Source: Micromonosporaceae bacterium
GTDB lineage: Bacteria > Actinomycetota > Actinomycetes > Mycobacteriales > Micromonosporaceae
NCBI GenBank assembly: GCA_019690055.1
Contig: JADGGF010000163.1
Span: forward strand, 1-8,751
DNA: 8,751 nucleotides
Direction of reading: 5' to 3'
The translations under genes and the position numbers were made by a program. The notes below the pieces were generated by a model. The model ran no database searches. It was not told the DNA's origin and saw only the letters and a program-made list of their open reading frames with translations. Positions 6,316-8,751 of the stretch are shown here, piece after piece; position 1 is the first letter of the stretch; every line of letters begins with the position of its first letter.

Positions 6316-6378
6316 GGATTTCTCCGGCGGCGCGAGGGAGCATCGCAGGGAGCTTGCGAGCGAGGAGCGGACCGAGCG
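6316..6378. repeat. Dispersed repeat, single diverged copy between the RAM gene and thiL
   Basis: These 63 bases match 8606-8669 of the tandem array at the right edge with two substitutions (at 6349 and 6373) and one missing T in the GGATTT run. The copy lies in the 234-bp divergent gap, about 80 bp from either start. Its right end is followed by a short hairpin, GTGCC-GCC-GGCAC (6378-6390). The rest of the gap (6391-6455) shows no clear promoter, and no thiamine-diphosphate riboswitch motif. Confidence 0.85.
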
Positions 6379-6467
6379 TGCCGCCGGCACCTGAATTGCC
6401 GCGGTGATCCGGCCAGGGCCGCCGTGTCGACCATCGCACTGTCGCCGGCCGACGTGAGGGGGTAGAG

Positions 6468-7427
6468 ATGACCAGAGGCGGTCACGCCACGACAGCACCC
6501 ACCGGCGAGTTCGGCCTGATCCAGCGGGTGACGGCCCGGCTGGGCACCGCGCCGACGACGCTGGTCGGGCCGGGCGACGACGCGGCGCTGGTGAGCGCCT
6601 CGGACGGCCGGGTGCTCGCCAGCTGCGACGTGCTGGTCGACGGCCGGCACTTCCGGACCGACTGGTGCTCGGCGACCGACGTCGGGCACCGAGCCGCGGC
6701 GGCGAACCTGGCCGACATCGCCGCCATGGGCGGGGTGCCGACCGCGCTGCTGGTCAGCCTCTGCCTGCCCCGCGACCACGACCCGCGCTGGGCCGAGCAA
6801 CTGGCCGACGGGCTCGCCGCGGAGTGCGAGGCCGTCGGGGCCGCGGTGGTGGGTGGGGACCTGTCCGCCGGTCCGGTCATCACCGTGGCCGTGACCGCGC
6901 TCGGCGACCTGCGCGGGCGGCCGCCGGTCCTGCGCTCCGGGGCGCGACCGGGGGACGTGGTGGCCATGGTGGGCCGGATCGGCCAGGCCGCGGCGGGGTA
7001 CACCGTCCTGTCCCGCGGGTTCCGCTCCCCGAAGGCGCTGGTCGAGGCGTACCGCCGGCCCGCCGTGCCGTACTGGGCCGGTCCGGCCGCGGCCGAGCTG
7101 GGGGCCACGGCGATGATCGATGTCTCGGACGGGTTGCTCGCCGACGTCGGGCACGTGGCCGAGGCCAGCCGGGTTGGCATCGACATCCGTCGAGACGTCT
7201 TCGAGGTGACCCAGCCCATGGCGGACGCCGCGGCGGCACTGGGCGTAGATCCGTACGACTGGGTGCTCACCGGCGGCGACGACCACCCGCTCGTGGCGAC
7301 GTTCCCGCCGACGGTCAGCCTCCCCGAGCCCTGGCTGGTCATCGGTCGGGTCACCGAGGGCAGCGGGGTCACGGTGGACGGTCGCCGCTACACCGAGGGC
7401 CCGGCCGGCTGGGATCACTTCCGCTGA
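6468..7427 (+). CDS. thiL: Thiamine-monophosphate kinase
   Basis: ThiL phosphorylates thiamine monophosphate with ATP to give thiamine diphosphate, the last step of the pathway, in the cytoplasm. The 319-residue product has the ThiL/PurM-type motifs: GPGDDAALV at 34-42 (metal- and ATP-binding aspartates D37 and D38), CDVLVDGRHF at 53-62, NLADIAAMGGVP at 80-91, VVGGDLS at 127-133, IDVSDGLLADVGH at 217-229 and GGDDHPL at 269-275 (usually GGEDYEL). The ATG start has GAGGGGG (6456-6462) five bases upstream. The first dozen residues are a variable extension before the conserved FGLIQR. It is divergent from the RAM gene and followed, after 160 bp, by the leaderless GNAT gene. No riboswitch precedes it, so regulation is not evident. 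Confidence 0.95.
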   Translation: MTRGGHATTAPTGEFGLIQRVTARLGTAPTTLVGPGDDAALVSASDGRVLASCDVLVDGRHFRTDWCSATDVGHRAAAANLADIAAMGGVPTALLVSLCLPRDHDPRWAEQLADGLAAECEAVGAAVVGGDLSAGPVITVAVTALGDLRGRPPVLRSGARPGDVVAMVGRIGQAAAGYTVLSRGFRSPKALVEAYRRPAVPYWAGPAAAELGATAMIDVSDGLLADVGHVAEASRVGIDIRRDVFEVTQPMADAAAALGVDPYDWVLTGGDDHPLVATFPPTVSLPEPWLVIGRVTEGSGVTVDGRRYTEGPAGWDHFR

Positions 7428-7454
7428 CGCGCGCCCGCGTGACGCGCGCCCGTG
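7425..7454. repeat. 15-bp tandem duplication starting at the thiL stop codon
   Basis: TGACGCGCGCCCGCG (7425-7439) is followed directly by TGACGCGCGCCCGTG (7440-7454), with one mismatch. The first TGA is the thiL stop. The GCGCGC in each copy (7429-7434 and 7444-7449) could pair across a nine-base loop and act as a terminator. Confidence 0.7.
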
Positions 7455-7530
7455 GCGGCCGACTCACCGCGAGCGGTCCGGGCGCGGTGTCGCTGCGCCT
7501 CCTGTGCAACTACGGAGAGTTATCAAAGAT

Positions 7531-7544
7531 CGGGGCGCTCCCCG
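7531..7544 (+). terminator. Small GC hairpin between thiL and the GNAT gene
   Basis: CGGGG (7531-7535) pairs with CCCCG (7540-7544) around a four-base loop, just after an unusually A/T-rich stretch (about 7507-7530). It lies 104 bp past the thiL stop and 30 bp before the GNAT -10 element. It may be a terminator for thiL or simply a chance stem. Confidence 0.3.
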
Positions 7545-7573
7545 GCGGTGATCATCGACGACGACGATCCTCG

Positions 7574-7590
7574 TATCCTCAGTAATCGTG
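7574..7590 (+). promoter_or_regulatory. Leaderless promoter and start codon of the GNAT gene
   Basis: TATCCT (7574-7579), a good match to TANNNT, stands eight bases before GTG 7588, and no Shine-Dalgarno lies between them. This spacing places the transcription start at or next to the start codon. A -35 is not clear; GTGATC at 7548-7553 is at the right distance but weak. The independent promoter separates this gene from thiL. Confidence 0.55.
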
Positions 7591-8073
7591 TCCAACATTG
7601 AGATTCGGCCGTCGCGGTTCGGCGCGCCGGTGGCTCAGAAGATGGTCGCTGAGGCGCAGGAAGAGCTTACTCAGCGTTACGGTTCGGGGGACGAGAACCC
7701 GATCGAGTCGGTGCAGTTCGACCCCCCGGAAGGCGCGTTCCTGATCGCGTGGATCGATGGCGAACCGGTCGGATGCGGCGGCTGGCGTACGATCTCCCAC
7801 TTCGACGAGACCAGTGGTCTCGCCGAGGACGTGGCCGAGATCAAGCGGATGTATGTCACTCCCAAGGCCCGCAACAGCGGGGTCGCCACGGCCCTGCTGC
7901 GCGCGTTGGAGGAGTCGGCCCGGGAGAGCGGGATGCGCCGCGTGGTGCTGGAGACGGGTCTGGCCCAGCCCGAGGCGATCGCCTTTTACACGAAGATGGG
8001 CTACGAACGCATCCCGAACTACGGCTACTACAAGGACTACCCGGAGACCGTGAGCTTCGGCCGGGACTTGTAG
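7588..8073 (+). CDS. GNAT family N-acetyltransferase
   Basis: This 161-residue product is a single GNAT domain that would use acetyl-CoA to acetylate an amine of unknown identity. The acetyl-CoA-binding block is AEIKRMYVTPKARNSGVATALL at 83-104, in which the pyrophosphate loop R95-N-S-G98-V-A100 follows strand beta-4 (motif split here: AEIKRMYV, then TPKARNSGVA, then TALL). The C-terminal block is EAIAFYTKMGYERI at 129-142, with the usual Tyr that can act as a general acid. GCGGWR at 62-67 is the central beta strand. The GTG start gives a protein of normal GNAT length and fits the leaderless promoter. It stands between thiL and a convergent rpmB; its stop is followed four bases later by the palindrome array. 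Substrate prediction is not possible from sequence. Confidence 0.87.
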   Translation: MSNIEIRPSRFGAPVAQKMVAEAQEELTQRYGSGDENPIESVQFDPPEGAFLIAWIDGEPVGCGGWRTISHFDETSGLAEDVAEIKRMYVTPKARNSGVATALLRALEESARESGMRRVVLETGLAQPEAIAFYTKMGYERIPNYGYYKDYPETVSFGRDL

Positions 8074-8077
8074 GTGA

Positions 8078-8200
8078 GCGACCGTACGGTCGCCGCGATC
8101 CTGGGTCGGTGACCGTACGGTCATGACGGACTGCGTGACCGGACGGTCAGCAAGTGCGTGAGACCGTACGGTCGACACGAACGCATCAGACCGTACGGTC
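8078..8200. repeat. Array of five GACCGTACGGTC palindromes between GNAT and rpmB
   Basis: The perfect 12-bp palindrome occurs at 8080-8091, 8111-8122, 8162-8173 and 8189-8200, and with one central change (GACCGGACGGTC) at 8137-8148. Start-to-start distances are 31, 26, 25 and 27 bp. Copy 1 extends to 16 bp (GC...GC flanks), copy 2 to 14 bp (T...A), and copy 3 has the same T...A flanks, so outer bases change in matched pairs. Copies 4 and 5 do not extend. As RNA each forms a stem with a four-base loop (GUAC, or GGAC in copy 3, whose change falls in the loop). The 162-bp gap between the two convergent stops holds little else. Possible roles are a two-way terminator, a multi-site operator, or a simple repeat. 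Confidence 0.85.
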
Positions 8201-8235
8201 AACGAAACAGCCGACCCGACGGCCGTGGGCGAGGC

Positions 8236-8436
8236 TCAGGCGCGCGCGGCCCGCAGGACCTTGCCGGCCTTGATGCAGGACGTGCAGACGGACATCCGCC
8301 GCGTGGTGCCGCCGCCGGCGTCGACCCGCACGGTCTGGATGTTGGGGCGCCAGGTGCGGTTGGTCTTCTTCTTCGACCACGGCACGTTGTGGCCGAAGCT
8401 CGGCCGCTTGCCGCAGACGTCGCACACGCTAGCCAC
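8236..8436 (-). CDS. rpmB: 50S ribosomal protein L28, zinc-ribbon type
   Basis: L28 is a small protein of the large ribosomal subunit that binds 23S rRNA. The 66-residue product starts MASVCDVCGKRPSFGHNV, has the basic core WSKKKTNRTWRPNIQ (20-34) and ends in SVCTSCIKAGKV (49-60). The two CxxC pairs (C5/C8 and C51/C54) form the zinc-binding (C+) version. The GTG start is set by AGGAG on the minus strand (8444-8448), seven bases away; the length is normal. It converges on the GNAT gene, and its stop is 35 bp from the last palindrome of the array. Many actinobacteria carry a second, cysteine-free L28 used in zinc limitation; none is in this window. Confidence 0.95.
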   Translation of the reverse strand: MASVCDVCGKRPSFGHNVPWSKKKTNRTWRPNIQTVRVDAGGGTTRRMSVCTSCIKAGKVLRAARA

Positions 8437-8516
8437 GAGTCATCTCCTGCTTGGTGAAGGCTGCCCTCGGATGGGCCAGATCTCAAGGCACCAACACTCG
8501 GGGCGCCAGCTACGGG

Positions 8517-8522
8517 AGTCTA
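8517..8522 (-). promoter_or_regulatory. Candidate -10 element of the rpmB promoter
   Basis: On the minus strand the hexamer TAGACT matches TANNNT well and lies about 80 bp before the rpmB start, implying a leader of roughly 70 bases. The nearest -35-like hexamer, TTCGCC (8542-8547), is 19 bp upstream and weak. The leader shows no recognisable riboswitch or L28-type regulatory structure by eye. Together with the tandem repeat beyond, this accounts for the gene-free stretch 8437-8751. Confidence 0.4.
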
Positions 8523-8575
8523 GCCCATCGCCCACGCCCCCGGCGAATCAGCCCCAGCCGTGCCGCGGTACGGCT

Positions 8576-8751
8576 GAGGAGCGGACTGAGCGCTGAGCCG
8601 GAACAGGATTTTCTCCGGCGGCGCGAGGGAGCATCGCAGCGAGCTTGCGAGCGAGGAGCGGACTGAGCGCTGAGCCGGAACAGGATTTTCTCCGGCGGCG
8701 CGAGGGAGCATCGCAGCGAGCTTGCGAGCGAGGAGCGGACTGAGCGCTGAG
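8576..8751. repeat. 77-bp tandem repeat, 2.3 copies, running off the window edge
   Basis: Three starts of the same unit lie at 8576, 8653 and 8730, exactly 77 bp apart, with no mismatch in the overlapping parts that I compared. The unit begins GAGGAGCGGACTGAGCGCTG and ends AGCGAGCTTGCGAGC. Within it, short GAGC/GCGAGC words recur every 12-13 bases. The array may continue past the window. It lies upstream of rpmB in a region without a convincing gene; 77 is not a multiple of three, so each copy shifts frame, which argues against a coding role. A diverged single copy lies at 6316-6378 in the same orientation. Confidence 0.9.

Noticed and set aside
6240..6467. Thiamine-diphosphate riboswitch before thiL
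   Set aside because: The conserved THI-box sequences are not present by eye, and thiL kinases often lack one.
5398..6498. Minus-strand frame of 366 codons containing the DUF3515 protein
   Set aside because: Upstream of 6003 it runs through the RAM gene and the dispersed repeat in another frame and encodes Arg/Gly-rich sequence, so only the part from GTG 6003 is accepted.
8078..8200. CRISPR array
   Set aside because: The repeats are only 12 bp, and the 13-19 bp gaps between them are too short and uneven for spacers. No cas gene is present.
7579..8202. 207-codon minus-strand frame opposite the GNAT gene
   Set aside because: It is antisense to a clear GNAT domain. Its repeated MTVRS-like segments only reflect the palindrome array.
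8520..8711. 63-codon minus-strand open frame in the tandem repeat
   Set aside because: It is made of the 77-bp unit, which shifts frame at each copy. The similar peptide near 6316-6378 only reflects the shared repeat.

Overview
The window is a stretch of chromosomal housekeeping genes from a high-G+C actinobacterium. Third codon positions are almost all G or C, GTG starts are frequent, at least two genes look leaderless, and the gene order (cofC, plsC, gpsA, PLP enzyme, ddl, DUF3515, RAM-domain protein, thiL, GNAT, rpmB) resembles the conserved fbiD-gpsA-ddl-thiL neighbourhood of Actinobacteria. The exact set, with a cystathionine gamma-lyase-like gene between gpsA and ddl and a GNAT gene after thiL, suggests Micromonosporaceae or a near relative. 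That placement rests on memory of synteny and I could not test it.

Layout. Positions 1-143 may hold the end of an unidentified + strand gene. cofC/fbiD (coenzyme F420 biosynthesis) is on the minus strand (242-937). A 260-bp divergent gap separates it from a + strand run: plsC (1198-1995), gpsA (1997-3013), a Cys/Met-metabolism PLP enzyme (3010-4182) and ddl (4240-5364). plsC, gpsA and the PLP gene are tightly coupled (1-bp gap, then 4-bp overlap). ddl follows two small hairpins and appears to have its own leaderless promoter. Converging on ddl is a minus-strand pair, a RAM (Lrp/AsnC ligand-binding) protein and a membrane-anchored DUF3515 protein, coupled by a GTGA overlap. Divergent from that pair is thiL (6468-7427), then a leaderless GNAT gene (7588-8073). 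rpmB (ribosomal protein L28, zinc-ribbon type) converges from the minus strand (8236-8436).

Functionally, gpsA makes sn-glycerol-3-phosphate and plsC is a glycerophospholipid acyltransferase, so the first coupled pair serves phospholipid synthesis. ddl makes the D-Ala-D-Ala peptidoglycan precursor, thiL completes thiamine diphosphate and cofC starts F420 synthesis. No clear accessory system (phage, defence, biosynthetic cluster, transposase) is present.

The unusual part is small-scale repeat structure at gene boundaries. The GNAT/rpmB convergent gap holds an array of five 12-bp palindromes, GACCGTACGGTC, whose flanks vary in a compensated way in three copies. A 77-bp unit is tandemly repeated at the right edge, with a diverged 63-bp copy about 2.3 kb away between the RAM gene and thiL. 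A five-residue repeat forms the tail of PlsC, a 21-bp duplication covers the DUF3515 start, and a 15-bp duplication begins at the thiL stop codon. These are the best candidates for something undescribed; the protein genes themselves belong to known families.
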